From Tepidisphaera sp. (GTDB lineage: Bacteria; Planctomycetota; Phycisphaerae; Phycisphaerales; UBA1924), in contig WGNV01000003.1 in assembly GCA_016124375.1 (NCBI GenBank), positions 124,001-188,000 on the forward strand: a stretch of DNA of 64,000 nucleotides. Reading direction: 5' to 3'. Position 1 is the first letter of the stretch. Every line of letters begins with the position of its first letter. The translations under genes were made by a program, and so were the position numbers. The notes under the pieces are model-generated. The model searched no databases. It saw nothing but the letters and a program-made list of their open reading frames with translations, and was not told where the DNA came from. Of this stretch, positions 26,508 through 35,263 are shown one piece after another.

Positions 26508-26625
26508 CATCCCCTCGGGGCCGAGACCGGTCGCCACAGGTGAAGCGATGCGTAGCACCGCGCAACCCGTGGACACCCCGCTCCCGCGACCCCTGCCCCC
26601 AACGGGGGCAGAGGAAATCCATCGC
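26508..26625. repeat. Dispersed repeat family C, copy 1
   Basis: A composite repeat with the order CCCCTCGGGG, then GCCACAGGTGAAGCGA, CGCGCAACCCGTGGA, and CTGCCCCCAACGGGGGCAG. The same order occurs at 27242-27342. Each part is itself an inverted repeat. Besides this, the terminator and a family G copy, 26360-26748 holds no supported gene. Confidence 0.75.
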
Positions 26626-26661
26626 TCCTCACCAAAACAACACACGCTCCCCACAATTTCA

Positions 26662-26695
26662 CGCGCATCTACCACCCCTGCGCGCGCATTTCGCG
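26662..26695 (-). repeat. Dispersed repeat family G, copy 1
   Basis: Read on the minus strand, this 34-base stretch matches 55788-55821 at 30 of 34 positions. It includes TGCGCGCGCA and GGTGGTAGATGCGCG. It lies about 55 bases upstream of the gene at 26749. Confidence 0.65.
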
Positions 26696-26748
26696 TGATA
26701 CCCACTTTTCCCCTTCCAATCTTCCCGCCGCGCATCTAACTTGCCCCC

Positions 26749-27585
26749 ATGCCCGCGCCACTCTTCACCCCAGACCCCGAAACCACCGACGCCATCGTCA
26801 GTCAAATCGGCTCGCCCGACATCACCCTCCGTGACATCGCCGAGATGCACGACACCACCATCGAGGCCCTCACGCTGTGGCTCCTCCGCCCCGACGTCGC
26901 CACGCGCCTGGCGACCCTCGAATCCGCCATCATCCGCCGCACCCGCCTCATCGCCACCAACTTCCTCCCCGCCGCCGCCGGCGCCTTGCACGCCATCCTC
27001 ATCAATCACCTCTCCAACGAACTGCACAACCCCGACACCAGTTCCACCGCCCGCGACGTCGCCCGCAAAGCCGCGGCTCTCCTCCACCGCCTCTCCTCCG
27101 CTGGCGCCGACACGCTTCCCCAAATGGCCCCTCCTGGGGTGGCCCCTCTCTCCGAGAGGGGCGAAGATCCCCCGCCTTCCAGCCCGCCAACTCCCCCGCA
27201 CCCACCTTCCCCTCCCGATTTTCCGCCCCCCGCTCCCCCGGCCCCATCGGGGCCGCGGCCTGTAGCCACGGGTGAAGCGAGCATCGCGCAACCCGTGGAA
27301 AGCCCACAGCCCCTTGCCCCGAAGGGGCAAAGGAATCCGCGTCGGCTTCACCGCGCTCCAAATCGCTTCTCATGCTGGCGCCGCTCTCCAGCGCGCCGCT
27401 CCCCCCACTTGCTGCCCCGATGCCTCCTGCCTCATGCCTTCCCCATCCATCACCCTCTTCTCCCCGCACCCCCTCACCCAATCACCCTCTCACCCCCCCA
27501 TCCGCTCACACCTTCGGCCCGCTCTCCTCCAACTTCGAAATCTCCTCCGCATACTGCTCCCGCAGCGGCTCCACCACCTCCTTGA
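26749..27585 (+). CDS. Hypothetical protein with HTH-like N-terminus; C-terminus overrun by repeat DNA
   Basis: The first 120 residues look like a real protein: 'SPDITLRDIAEMHDTTIEALTLWLLRPDV' resembles a helix-turn-helix, and two long helices follow ('RLATLESAIIRRTRLIATNF' and 'ARDVARKAAALLHRLSSAG'). The pattern recalls small DNA-binding or terminase-small-subunit-like proteins, but I cannot place it. From about residue 130 the frame becomes Pro/Ser-rich because it reads through a hairpin at 27150-27166, repeat family C (27242-27342) and low-complexity DNA. It finally overlaps the convergent purB gene by 80 bases. The original stop codon was probably lost, or the gene is decaying. Confidence 0.5.
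   Translation: MPAPLFTPDPETTDAIVSQIGSPDITLRDIAEMHDTTIEALTLWLLRPDVATRLATLESAIIRRTRLIATNFLPAAAGALHAILINHLSNELHNPDTSSTARDVARKAAALLHRLSSAGADTLPQMAPPGVAPLSERGEDPPPSSPPTPPHPPSPPDFPPPAPPAPSGPRPVATGEASIAQPVESPQPLAPKGQRNPRRLHRAPNRFSCWRRSPARRSPHLLPRCLLPHAFPIHHPLLPAPPHPITLSPPHPLTPSARSPPTSKSPPHTAPAAAPPPP
27242..27342. repeat. Dispersed repeat family C, copy 2
   Basis: Contains CCCATCGGGG, GTAGCCACGGGTGAAGCGA, CGCGCAACCCGTGGAA and TTGCCCCGAAGGGGCAA in the same order as 26508-26625. It lies inside the open frame that starts at 26749. Confidence 0.8.
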
Positions 27586-29077
27586 TAAACCGCTCCGTCT
27601 GCTCCACGCTCCGCCCGACATACTTCATCGGATCCAGCAGGTTGTCCCAATCGAGCTCGCCCGCCAGAGGCCCGCCCCGCGCCTTCGAACAGAACTCCCG
27701 GTCCGCCCGCAGCCGGTCCAAGAGGTCATTCTCGAGCCCCTCCTGCTTCACCCGCAGCCCCGCGGCTTGCGCGTGCCGCCGGATCACCTCGTGATAGTGC
27801 TGCCGATCGCCCCCCAGTTTCACGCACGCCATCAAGATGTTCTCAGTCGCCATGAAGGGCAACTCGGCCATCAGGTTCTTTTTCACCATCGCCTCATGCA
27901 CGATCAACCCCGACGCCACGTTGTGCATGAGGTCGAGCGCACCGTCGAGGGCAAGGAACGCCTCGGGCAGACTGAGCCGCCGATTGGAGGAGTCGTCGAG
28001 CGTCCGCTCCAGCCACTGCGTCGCCGCCGTGTCGTACGCGTTGCCGACGAGGTTCATCACAAACCGGGCGAGCCCACAAATCCGCTCGCAGCGCATCGGG
28101 TTCCGCTTATACGGCATCGCCGACGACCCAATCTGCTTGTCCTCGAACGGCTCGTCGATTTCCTTGCGATTCGAAAGGAGGCGGATATCAGTAGCAATCT
28201 TGTGCAGAACCGCGGCAACCGACGCGAGATCGGCGAGGATGAAAGTATCGATCACGCGGGGATAGGTTTGGCCGGTAAGATCGAACGTGATCTGAGGGGG
28301 CGACTGAGCGGCAAAGCGGCTCAAAAACTTCATTTCAAGCTCTACGGGCCAGAGCTCCAAATCGAATCGGCCGCGAAATAGTTCCAGAAATGACGCTTGT
28401 GTTCCAGTCGCGCCACGGAGTCCTCGAAATGGAATGATGCACCCGTACACCCGTTCTTTGCAAAGGTAGAGATCGTGGGCCCATGACGCCACGCGACGTC
28501 CGACAGTCGTCGGCTGCGCAGGTTGATAGTGGGTAAAGCCTAACGTGGGAATTGCTTGCTGAGACCGTGATTGTGCTCCGAATGAGAGGACGACCCTCCC
28601 AATCTTAACTTCCACAATTTTGAGCGCTTCTCGAAGCATTAGCGCGTCCGCATTGCACACCACATCCTGGCTCGTCATCCCCAGATGAATGATCCCCTTC
28701 GCCTTCGGGCACGAGTCCCCCAGCGCGTGCACATGCGCCATCACATCATGCCGCAGTTCGCGTTCGTACTTCTCGGCCAGCCGAATCTCATCATCCGTAA
28801 TGCCGCGGCTCACCACTCCCCGCAGTTCCTCCAGTTGCTCCTTGGTCACCAGTTCCTGGTACGTCGGCTCTCCGAGCCGACCGTGTGGGCTCGGCCCTTC
28901 GGGCCGACTGTCGGCTCGGAGAGCCGACCTACCCACCTCATGCTGCGCCTCCGCCACCGCCAGCCAGATCCGCCGCCACGTGTTGAACTTGTGCCGGGGC
29001 GACCACAGCCGCAGCATCGCAGGGCTGGCATTGCGGCTGGCAAGTGGCGAGACGTACGTGTCGTATGGGCTTGTCAT
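27506..29077 (-). CDS. purB: Adenylosuccinate lyase, with an in-frame palindromic element
   Basis: Purine-biosynthesis lyase of 523 residues that splits SAICAR and adenylosuccinate, releasing fumarate. It is of the type with 'FNTWRRIWLAVAEAQ' and 'ELRHDVMAHVHALG' near the N-terminus. The fumarase/lyase signature 'GSSAMPYKRNPMRCE' is intact, as are 'GMTSQD' and 'THYQPAQPTTVG'. Residues 49-73 have no counterpart in the family: they are encoded by a 75-bp palindromic repeat (28859-28933) inserted exactly in frame between two N-terminal helices. The rest is uninterrupted, so the enzyme is probably functional. It starts nine bases after the hicA remnant and shows no clear ribosome site. Confidence 0.95.
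   Translation of the reverse strand: MTSPYDTYVSPLASRNASPAMLRLWSPRHKFNTWRRIWLAVAEAQHEVGRSALRADSRPEGPSPHGRLGEPTYQELVTKEQLEELRGVVSRGITDDEIRLAEKYERELRHDVMAHVHALGDSCPKAKGIIHLGMTSQDVVCNADALMLREALKIVEVKIGRVVLSFGAQSRSQQAIPTLGFTHYQPAQPTTVGRRVASWAHDLYLCKERVYGCIIPFRGLRGATGTQASFLELFRGRFDLELWPVELEMKFLSRFAAQSPPQITFDLTGQTYPRVIDTFILADLASVAAVLHKIATDIRLLSNRKEIDEPFEDKQIGSSAMPYKRNPMRCERICGLARFVMNLVGNAYDTAATQWLERTLDDSSNRRLSLPEAFLALDGALDLMHNVASGLIVHEAMVKKNLMAELPFMATENILMACVKLGGDRQHYHEVIRRHAQAAGLRVKQEGLENDLLDRLRADREFCSKARGGPLAGELDWDNLLDPMKYVGRSVEQTERFIKEVVEPLREQYAEEISKLEESGPKV
28859..28933. repeat. Palindromic repeat family D inserted in frame within purB
   Basis: Two identical 19-base arms, GTCGGCTCTCCGAGCCGAC (28863-28881) and its inverse (28910-28928), enclose a third hairpin TCGGCCC-TTC-GGGCCGA. 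Short flanking bases GGTA/TACC extend the inverted repeat. The length, 75 bases, equals 25 codons. Confidence 0.9.
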
Positions 29078-29086
29078 GGGTGTGTT

Positions 29087-29318
29087 TCAGCGCAGCAACG
29101 CGGCAAACTCATCGACCGACAGCCCGGCGTCGCGGATGAGCGCGCGAAGCGTGCCGGGTTTGAATTCCTTGTGGTCGGGCACTGTGAGCGGAATGCGGGC
29201 CGGATCGCTCGGATGCCGCAATCGAACGCGACTGCCCTTTTGTCGAACCATACTGATATCCGATGCGTCCGAACGCGGCGATGGCGTCGCGCCCCGAGAT
29301 GACCGGGAGCGACGTCAT
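29087..29318 (-). pseudogene. hicA: hicA toxin remnant with a frameshift
   Basis: The frame starts as a normal HicA mRNA-interferase ('SLPVISGRDAIAAFGRIGYQ'). It is then shifted by one base near 29256, after which the expected continuation is found in another frame: 'RQKGSRVRLRHPSDP', 'LTVPDHKEFKPGTLRALIRDAGLSVDEFAALL', stop at 29087. The span of 232 bases is one more than a multiple of three. In addition the conserved His of the 'GSH' motif appears as Arg. Two independent lesions argue for an inactive toxin, although a sequencing error could explain the first. The ATG overlaps the hicB stop codon. Confidence 0.8.
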
Positions 29319-29539
29319 GCCGCGATGGTGACCTCGGTCACGATGGCCGGGCCGCCGGGAGGAATGGGCTCGCCCCGCTCGGCCATGTCCTCAAGCGTGA
29401 GCTCGATGGCTTCCTTGATGTTGGCGATGGCCTCTTCGACGGTATCGCCCTGGCTGTGGCAGCCCGGCAGCGCGGGGCACTGCACCGAGTACCCGCCTTC
29501 GGGCTCAGGGAGCAGAACGACGGGGAAGGACCTGGACAT
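29315..29539 (-). CDS. hicB: HicB-family antitoxin
   Basis: Protein of 74 residues with the partial RNase H fold of HicB: 'FPVVLLPEPEGGYSVQCPALPGCHSQGDTVEEAIANIKEAIEL', the usual 'W/Y-x-V-x-x-P-x-L-P-G-C-x-S-x-G-x-T' pattern. It neutralises HicA. The short form without a C-terminal DNA-binding domain is seen, so autorepression is not obvious. It precedes hicA with a 4-base overlap, the reverse of the commonest order. The partner gene is broken, so hicB now stands as an orphan antitoxin. Confidence 0.88.
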   Translation of the reverse strand: MSRSFPVVLLPEPEGGYSVQCPALPGCHSQGDTVEEAIANIKEAIELTLEDMAERGEPIPPGGPAIVTEVTIAA

Positions 29540-29616
29540 GACGGATGATAGGGAACAGGCCGCCGAGAGGTTGCGACTGCCGCGGGTCGAGCCGCGAAGC
29601 ACTATCCTCTCCCCTC

Positions 29617-30321
29617 ATGCCCTGGCTCTCCCCATATCAGCGACAGGAGCGCCGCCGGCGGCGGATGCTCGCCGCGTGCGCCTTCCTGCTGGGGCTCATC
29701 GTCTTCACCCTCGCCGATCGCTGGCTCTTCTTCCACCTGCGGGCCCCAAGCCTCCCCGCCGTCGAGGGCAAGGACTGGTATCGCATGCTGCGCATTGCCG
29801 GCTATCTGCCGACGTGGCTTGTGGTCGGGGCCATCGTGCTCGCGGCTGACGCAGCCGCCGCCCGGCGAGAGGCTCGATCCGGGGTGCCCCGCGAGCGGGC
29901 ACCCACCTGGTGGTCCCGCGGCGTGCTCCTCATCCTCGCCCCCGCCCTGGGCGGGCTCGCCGCCGAACTGCTCAAGGTGCTGTTTGGTCGCCGGCGACCC
30001 ATCGACAACGCCGTGGCCGATGGCGTCTACGTCTGGGACGGCCCCTTCCCCACGCTGCGCCACCTGGCCGACGGCTACCACGGGGGCTATGGCCTGCCCA
30101 GCAGTCACGCCGGCGTGGCGTTCGCCGCGGCGTGCATCATCGGGCGCCTGTGGCCGGGCGCGTGCCTGCCGGCGTTCGCGCTCGCCGTCGGCTGCGGCAT
30201 CACGCGCCTGCTGGCCGGGGCCCACTTCGCCAGCGATGTCTACGTCGGAGCCGTAGCCGGGTACGCTGTGGCGCTCGGGCTTTGGGCCATGCACCGGCGA
30301 GGCGAGGAACTAAGGAGCTGA
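29617..30321 (+). CDS. PAP2 family membrane phosphatase
   Basis: Integral membrane phosphatase of 234 residues, of the group acting on lipid phosphates or undecaprenyl diphosphate. About five or six hydrophobic segments are present. The three catalytic motifs are present: 'KVLFGRRRP' (motif 1), 'GYGLPSSHAG' with Ser-His (motif 2) and 'RLLAGAHFASDV' with the catalytic His (motif 3). The ATG at 29617 is preferred over the upstream frame start, which lies in the divergent hicB promoter region. The lptF-like gene begins 12 bases after its stop, so the two probably form an envelope-biogenesis unit. Confidence 0.9.
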   Translation: MPWLSPYQRQERRRRRMLAACAFLLGLIVFTLADRWLFFHLRAPSLPAVEGKDWYRMLRIAGYLPTWLVVGAIVLAADAAAARREARSGVPRERAPTWWSRGVLLILAPALGGLAAELLKVLFGRRRPIDNAVADGVYVWDGPFPTLRHLADGYHGGYGLPSSHAGVAFAAACIIGRLWPGACLPAFALAVGCGITRLLAGAHFASDVYVGAVAGYAVALGLWAMHRRGEELRS

Positions 30322-30333
30322 AAGTCGATCCTG

Positions 30334-31476
30334 ATGAATCTGCTTGACCGCTACATCGCCCGTCAGTTCCTCGTGAACATCCTCACGCTGTTCGCGATTC
30401 TCTTCGCCATCATCATCGCGGTGGATTTCTCGCTCAACTTCGACGAGTTTTCCGAGAAGGCCCCGCGCCTGCTGGCCGACTGGCACTGGAGCGAGAACGG
30501 CGCGACGCGCCTGCTGGCCGCCGTCGCCCTGGTGCTCGACTTGTGGTGGCCACGCCTCTTCCAGCTCTTCAACTACATGGTCGGCCTGATGATGGTCGGC
30601 GGCATGGGCTTCACCTGCGCCCAGATGGTCAAGCACCGCGAGTTCGTCGCGATCCTGGCCGGTGGCGTCAGCCTGCACCGCATCGCCCGCCCGCTGGTCA
30701 TCGTGGGCATCATCATGACCGTGCTGCAGGTGGCCAACACCGAGTACATGCTGCCCCGCCTGGCGCCGCTGCTGATGCGCGACAAGAAGCAGGCCGGGGA
30801 GCGCTCGCTGGGTGTGCAGAGCCTGCCGCTGATCGTCGATGCCTCCGGACGCCTGTGGTACGCCCGCCGCTTTGACGCCTCGACCGGCGACCTTCAGGGC
30901 CTGTGGATCTGGGAGCGCGACGAAAACGGGCTGCTGACAAGGCGAATCACCGCCGACGGCGCCCACTTCGAGGCCGGCGCCTGGGTGCTTCAGCACGGCG
31001 TCGCCGACCTGCGTCGCGGCTCCAATGACCAGATCGAAACCATGGCCCCGCAGGCGGTCCAGCGCATCGAGACCGACCTTGACCCCACCGCGCTCCGGAT
31101 CAAGCGCTTCCAGGGCTACAGCCAGAACCTCTCCACCTCGCAGGTGACCGAGCTGATGCGCCGCCTCGAAAAGCAGCCCCAGCCCTCCGAGAACCAGTTG
31201 GACAGCCTGGCGCGGATCCGCTTCGGGCGGATCGCCGGCGCCGCCTGCAACGTGCTCACCCTGCTCATCTGCATGCCCTTCTTCGTGCGGCGCGAGCCTG
31301 GGAACATGGTCGCCAAGAGCCTGATGGCGGCTCCGGTGGCGCTGGGCAGCCTCGTCGGAGGCCTGCTGGTGACCACCGCCGCCCTGCCCGGCCTCCCGCC
31401 CGAACTCGGCGTGTTCGTGCCGGTCATGGTGCTTCTGCCCCTCAGCATCGCGGCGGTCACGAGCATCCGCAGCTAG
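30334..31476 (+). CDS. LptF/LptG (YjgP/YjgQ) family permease
   Basis: Inner-membrane permease of 380 residues of the lipopolysaccharide-export type. The N-terminus 'LLDRYIARQFLVNILTLFAILFAI' is the family's characteristic first helix. Helices near 75-105 and 115-140 flank 'HREFVAILAGGVSLHRI', the coupling-helix region. A periplasmic beta-rich domain (about 150-290) precedes three C-terminal helices. In the Lpt complex two such permeases work with the ATPase LptB; no second permease or LptB is present here. It follows the PAP2 gene closely, consistent with a role in envelope lipid handling. Confidence 0.88.
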   Translation: MNLLDRYIARQFLVNILTLFAILFAIIIAVDFSLNFDEFSEKAPRLLADWHWSENGATRLLAAVALVLDLWWPRLFQLFNYMVGLMMVGGMGFTCAQMVKHREFVAILAGGVSLHRIARPLVIVGIIMTVLQVANTEYMLPRLAPLLMRDKKQAGERSLGVQSLPLIVDASGRLWYARRFDASTGDLQGLWIWERDENGLLTRRITADGAHFEAGAWVLQHGVADLRRGSNDQIETMAPQAVQRIETDLDPTALRIKRFQGYSQNLSTSQVTELMRRLEKQPQPSENQLDSLARIRFGRIAGAACNVLTLLICMPFFVRREPGNMVAKSLMAAPVALGSLVGGLLVTTAALPGLPPELGVFVPVMVLLPLSIAAVTSIRS

Positions 31477-31576
31477 CCCCCCATGCCCGCCCGGCCCCGG
31501 GCATGGCGGCGGCGGGCGGCAAAATGGCGGCGCACGCGGGGTTCCGGCCAACCCCTGCCGCTGGTACACTCTGATC

Positions 31577-32857
31577 ATGGCATCTGTCGTCTTTTACTTT
31601 CAGGTACACCAACCTCACCGGCTCCGGCGATACTCGGTCTTCGATTCCGATCCTTTCTACTTCGAAGACACCAAGAACGCCGAGATCTGCCGCAAGGTCG
31701 CGGACAAGTGCTATCGCCCGACCACCCAGACGATCCTGGACCTGGTAAGGCGGCACAAGGGCAACTTCCGCGTCAGCTACGCGATCACCGGCACCGTGCT
31801 CGACCAGATGGAACGCTGGTGCCCGGATGTGATCGTCCTCTTCCAGGAACTCGCACGCACCGGGTGCTGCGAGTTCGTGGGCGAGACCTACTTCCACAGC
31901 CTCAGTGCGCTCTACTCGCGTGCCGAGTTCAACGAGCAGGTGGAGATGCACACCAAGAAGATCGAGTGGCTCTTCGGACAGACGCCGCGGGTCTTCCGCA
32001 ATACGGAACTCATCTACAACAACGACCTCGCCTGGCACGTCAGCCAGATGAAGGACGCCGACGGCAATCGCCGCTTCAAGGGCATGCTCTGCGAGGGCGT
32101 CGATCGCCTGCTTGGCTACCGCTCGCCGACGTTCGTGTATCAGCCCCCCGGCAAGCCCACCGGACGCGACGGCAAGCCCTTCGGCCTGCTCCTGAAGAAC
32201 TACCGCCTGAGCGATGACATCGCGTTCCGCTTCTCGAATCGCGGCTGGAGCGAGTGGCCCCTGACCGCCGAAAAATTCGCCCAGTGGGTGAACAAGATCA
32301 ACGGCAACGGCTACATCTGCAACCTGTTCATGGACTACGAGACCTTCGGCGAGCACCAGTGGGCCGACACCGGCATCTTCCAGTTCCTCAGCAGCATGCC
32401 CGAGAAGATCTTCGACATCGCGCCGGGCGAGAACCACTTCATCACCCCAAGCATGGCCCTCGACCAGTTCAACCCGGTCGACGAGTACGACGTCCACGAC
32501 TACATCTCCTGGGCCGACACCGAGCGAGATCTCTCGGCCTGGCGCCAGAACGCCATGCAGTACAACGCCCTCGAAGAGGTGTACAAGCTCGAAAAGCCGA
32601 TCAAGGACCGGCACGCCGCGGCTATCCGCTCCGGCGACGCCGACGAAAAGGCCCACGCCGAGCACCTCTTGAACGACTGGCGCAAACTCACCACCAGCGA
32701 TCACTTCTACTACATGTGCACCAAGTACTTCGCCGACGGCGACGTCCACAAGTACTTCAATCCCTACGACTCCCCCTACGACTCCTACATCAACTTCATG
32801 AACGTGCTCGACAACGTCCGCCAGCGCCTCGCCAGCGAGGCCGTCAGCGCCGGCTAA
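31577..32857 (+). CDS. Glycoside hydrolase family 57 alpha-glucan enzyme
   Basis: Retaining alpha-amylase-type enzyme of 426 residues without a signal peptide, so cytoplasmic glycogen turnover is likely. The five GH57 regions are visible: 'HQPHR' (11-15), 'GETYFHSLS' (102-110), 'FRNTELIYNN' with the nucleophile Glu144, 'MDYETFGEHQ' with the acid Asp253, and 'MCTKYFADGDVHKYFNPYDSPYD' near the end. The length matches family members consisting of the catalytic barrel plus a helical region only. A LacI-type regulator gene is convergent immediately downstream, which may control sugar genes elsewhere. Confidence 0.92.
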   Translation: MASVVFYFQVHQPHRLRRYSVFDSDPFYFEDTKNAEICRKVADKCYRPTTQTILDLVRRHKGNFRVSYAITGTVLDQMERWCPDVIVLFQELARTGCCEFVGETYFHSLSALYSRAEFNEQVEMHTKKIEWLFGQTPRVFRNTELIYNNDLAWHVSQMKDADGNRRFKGMLCEGVDRLLGYRSPTFVYQPPGKPTGRDGKPFGLLLKNYRLSDDIAFRFSNRGWSEWPLTAEKFAQWVNKINGNGYICNLFMDYETFGEHQWADTGIFQFLSSMPEKIFDIAPGENHFITPSMALDQFNPVDEYDVHDYISWADTERDLSAWRQNAMQYNALEEVYKLEKPIKDRHAAAIRSGDADEKAHAEHLLNDWRKLTTSDHFYYMCTKYFADGDVHKYFNPYDSPYDSYINFMNVLDNVRQRLASEAVSAG

Positions 32858-32867
32858 AGCACTCCGG

Positions 32868-33953
32868 TCAGAAGTTCATCGCCGTGCTGCTCTCACGCAC
32901 CACCAGCTTGGTGGTCAGTCGCTGGCAGATGGCGGGCGCATCCCGGTTTTCGAGCCGGCGCACCAGCGTTCGCACCGCCAGCGCGCCCATCTCGTCCATC
33001 GGCAGCGAAACCGTGGACAGCCGCGGACGCACCAGCTGGCTGAGCTGCGAGTCGTTGAACCCGACCACGCGCAACTGGTCGGGCACCCACACGCGGGCGT
33101 CTTCCGCCGCTCGCATGATCCCGCACGCGATCTTGTCGTTGCCCGCCAGCACGGCCCCCGCCAGCATGCCCTTCTGGTGCATCCGCGTCGCCCACTCCTT
33201 GCCCCAGTCCGCGGAGTAATCACCGAACGAGACCTGGTCCGGGCGGGGCTTGTGCCCGCGGGCCAGCAGGATCTCCTCGAACGCCCCCGCGCGTCGGGCG
33301 GCATCAAAGTTCGTCCGCGGGCCGCCCACAAAGTACAGCTTGTCGGGCTCGACCCATCGCAGAAGATGGTCGAGCGCATCGCGGGTGCCGCGTTCGTTGT
33401 CAAGGACCACGCTGTCCAGCCCTTTGGCCGAGAGATCGGTGTCGATGACGACGGTCGGCAACCCCGCGCTCAGCACGGTGCTGGCAAGCGGGTCGTCCGT
33501 CTCGGTCAGCACCACCAGCAGCGCGTCGATCAGGCTTGAACCCACGATCCCCCGCCCCGCGTGCCGATCGCTGCGCGAGGTGATCGTCGTCATGATGAGG
33601 TGATACCCCAGGCGGGCCGCTTCCTCATCCGCGCCCGAAAGCAGGCGGCTCATGAACTCGCCGTGAAACTTGGGCAACGCAATGCCCAGCACGTGACTCT
33701 CGCCAGAGCCCAGAACCTGCGCGAGCGGATTGGGGGTGTAGCCCAGGCGTTGCACGGCTTCCCGCACGCGGGCAGCAGTGGCGGCCGCCACGACGCCCGT
33801 GCCGTTCACCACGCGGCTCACGGTCGCGATGGACACGCCCGCGGCTGCCGCCACGTCGTGAATGGAGACCGTGTGTCGTTCGCCCCCGGGTTTGTCCGCG
33901 CTTGGTTGCACGGGAGCGATGATACGCGCAGGGCCCGCCCGGACCACTGGCAT
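32868..33953 (-). CDS. LacI family transcriptional regulator
   Basis: Regulator of 361 residues. The DNA-binding head 'VSIHDVAAAAGVSIATVSRVVNGTGVVAAATAARV' (about residues 30-65) and the hinge helix 'LGYTPNPLAQVLGSG' are typical. The rest is a periplasmic-binding-protein-like sugar-sensing core with 'AVLAGNDKIACGIMRAAED' and 'LRVVGFNDSQLSQLVRPRLSTVSLP', the classic family pattern. The ATG at 33953 is one of two possible starts (the other at 33983), both leaving an unusual 25-35-residue leader before the head. It is divergent from a hydrolase gene and convergent with the GH57 gene; its regulon is unknown. Confidence 0.92.
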   Translation of the reverse strand: MPVVRAGPARIIAPVQPSADKPGGERHTVSIHDVAAAAGVSIATVSRVVNGTGVVAAATAARVREAVQRLGYTPNPLAQVLGSGESHVLGIALPKFHGEFMSRLLSGADEEAARLGYHLIMTTITSRSDRHAGRGIVGSSLIDALLVVLTETDDPLASTVLSAGLPTVVIDTDLSAKGLDSVVLDNERGTRDALDHLLRWVEPDKLYFVGGPRTNFDAARRAGAFEEILLARGHKPRPDQVSFGDYSADWGKEWATRMHQKGMLAGAVLAGNDKIACGIMRAAEDARVWVPDQLRVVGFNDSQLSQLVRPRLSTVSLPMDEMGALAVRTLVRRLENRDAPAICQRLTTKLVVRESSTAMNF

Positions 33954-34154
33954 GGCTCTTGAAGCGCAAACCACGCCGAACACCCCTGAATTTCACCCTC
34001 TCCGACGAACACGCTGTCACAGGCATGGCGCTTCGCACATCTCATCTCCCGCCGGGACAGGTGCCGGACCCCGGGGCGGGTTCAGCAAACCCCGGGGTCT
34101 CGACGGCCGCACAGCTCAGCACACGCACAGCACACCCAGCACAAGGAGATGGCA

Positions 34155-35150
34155 ATGAACGCTCGCACGTTCGTCGGTCGCGTCATGGTCGGGTTGGCGG
34201 GTTTGGCCCTTGCAGGCCCGGCGGTTGCCGCCGAGCCGCCAGCGACGGAACGCGCCGACGTGATATATCACACGGCCAAGATCGACGGCGTGAACATCTT
34301 CTATCGCGAGGCCGGGCCCAAGGACGCCCCGACCATCCTGCTTCTGCACGGCTTCCCGTCGTCATCATCCATGTTCCGCAACCTCATCCCCGCTCTCAGC
34401 GACAAGTATCACGTCATCGCGCCGGACTACCCGGGCTTCGGCCAGAGCGAGCAGCCCCCCGCCGCTCAGTTCGAATACACGTTCGATCACCTCGCACAGA
34501 TCGTCGACGACTTCACCGTCCAGCAGGGGCTGACCAAGTTCGCGATCTACGTGCAGGATTACGGTGCGCCCGTCGGCTACCGCATCGCCGCCGCCCATCC
34601 GGATCGCATCAGCGGCATCATCGTGCAGAACGGCAACGCGTACGTCGAGGGACTCCCCGACGGCTTCTGGGCGCCCCTGAAGGAGTTCTGGAAGAACCCG
34701 ACGCCCGAACTGCGGACCAAGCTCGAAGGGTTCCTCAAGCTGGACACCACCAAGTGGCAATATCTGCACGGCGCGCACGACCCCTCCAAAATCAGCCCGG
34801 ATGCGTGGACGCTCGACCAGGCGACCCTCGATCGCCCCGGCAACAATGACGTGCAGATCGCGCTCTTCAAGGACTACGGCAGCAACCCGCCCAAGTATCC
34901 GGCGTGGCAGGCCTACTTCCGCGAACACCAGCCGCCGATGCTCGTCGTCTGGGGCAAGAACGACCAGATCTTCCCCCCGGCCGGCGCCGAGCCCTACAAG
35001 CGCGACATCAAGGACATCGATTTCAACCTGCTCGACACCGGGCACTTTGCGCTCGAGGAAGAGGGAGGCGTGATCGCGGGGAAGATTCGGGATTGGATGG
35101 AGCGCAAGGTGACACGGGGCGGACAAGGTACGCCCGCGGCGACGAAGTGA
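34155..35150 (+). CDS. Exported alpha/beta hydrolase, haloalkane dehalogenase/epoxide hydrolase-like
   Basis: Secreted hydrolase of 331 residues with unknown substrate. AAGGAG at 34143-34148 touches an ATG at 34149 but sits six bases before the ATG at 34155, which is therefore the better start. A signal peptide ends at 'AVAAEP' (about residue 26). The fold shows '[10 protein letters not shown]' (oxyanion), an aspartate nucleophile Asp135 in 'YVQDYGAP', an acid in 'WGKNDQIFP' and the base His in 'TGHFALEE'. An Asp rather than Ser nucleophile points to dehalogenase or epoxide-hydrolase chemistry. A terminator follows. Confidence 0.88.
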   Translation: MNARTFVGRVMVGLAGLALAGPAVAAEPPATERADVIYHTAKIDGVNIFYREAGPKDAPTILLLHGFPSSSSMFRNLIPALSDKYHVIAPDYPGFGQSEQPPAAQFEYTFDHLAQIVDDFTVQQGLTKFAIYVQDYGAPVGYRIAAAHPDRISGIIVQNGNAYVEGLPDGFWAPLKEFWKNPTPELRTKLEGFLKLDTTKWQYLHGAHDPSKISPDAWTLDQATLDRPGNNDVQIALFKDYGSNPPKYPAWQAYFREHQPPMLVVWGKNDQIFPPAGAEPYKRDIKDIDFNLLDTGHFALEEEGGVIAGKIRDWMERKVTRGGQGTPAATK

Positions 35151-35183
35151 GCGGCTGAAAGGTTGGCAATCAAATCACCCGCG

Positions 35184-35215
35184 GGCCAGTTCCGAAGCGA
35201 ACTGGCCTGTTTTTT
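35184..35215 (+). terminator. Rho-independent terminator of the hydrolase gene
   Basis: A perfect 9-bp stem GGCCAGTTC/GAACTGGCC with a 6-base loop is followed by TGTTTTTT. Confidence 0.88.
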
Positions 35216-35263
35216 GAGACCCGCTTCGGGCACGATTGGCGTGCACGCGGCATCCAACCGGGC

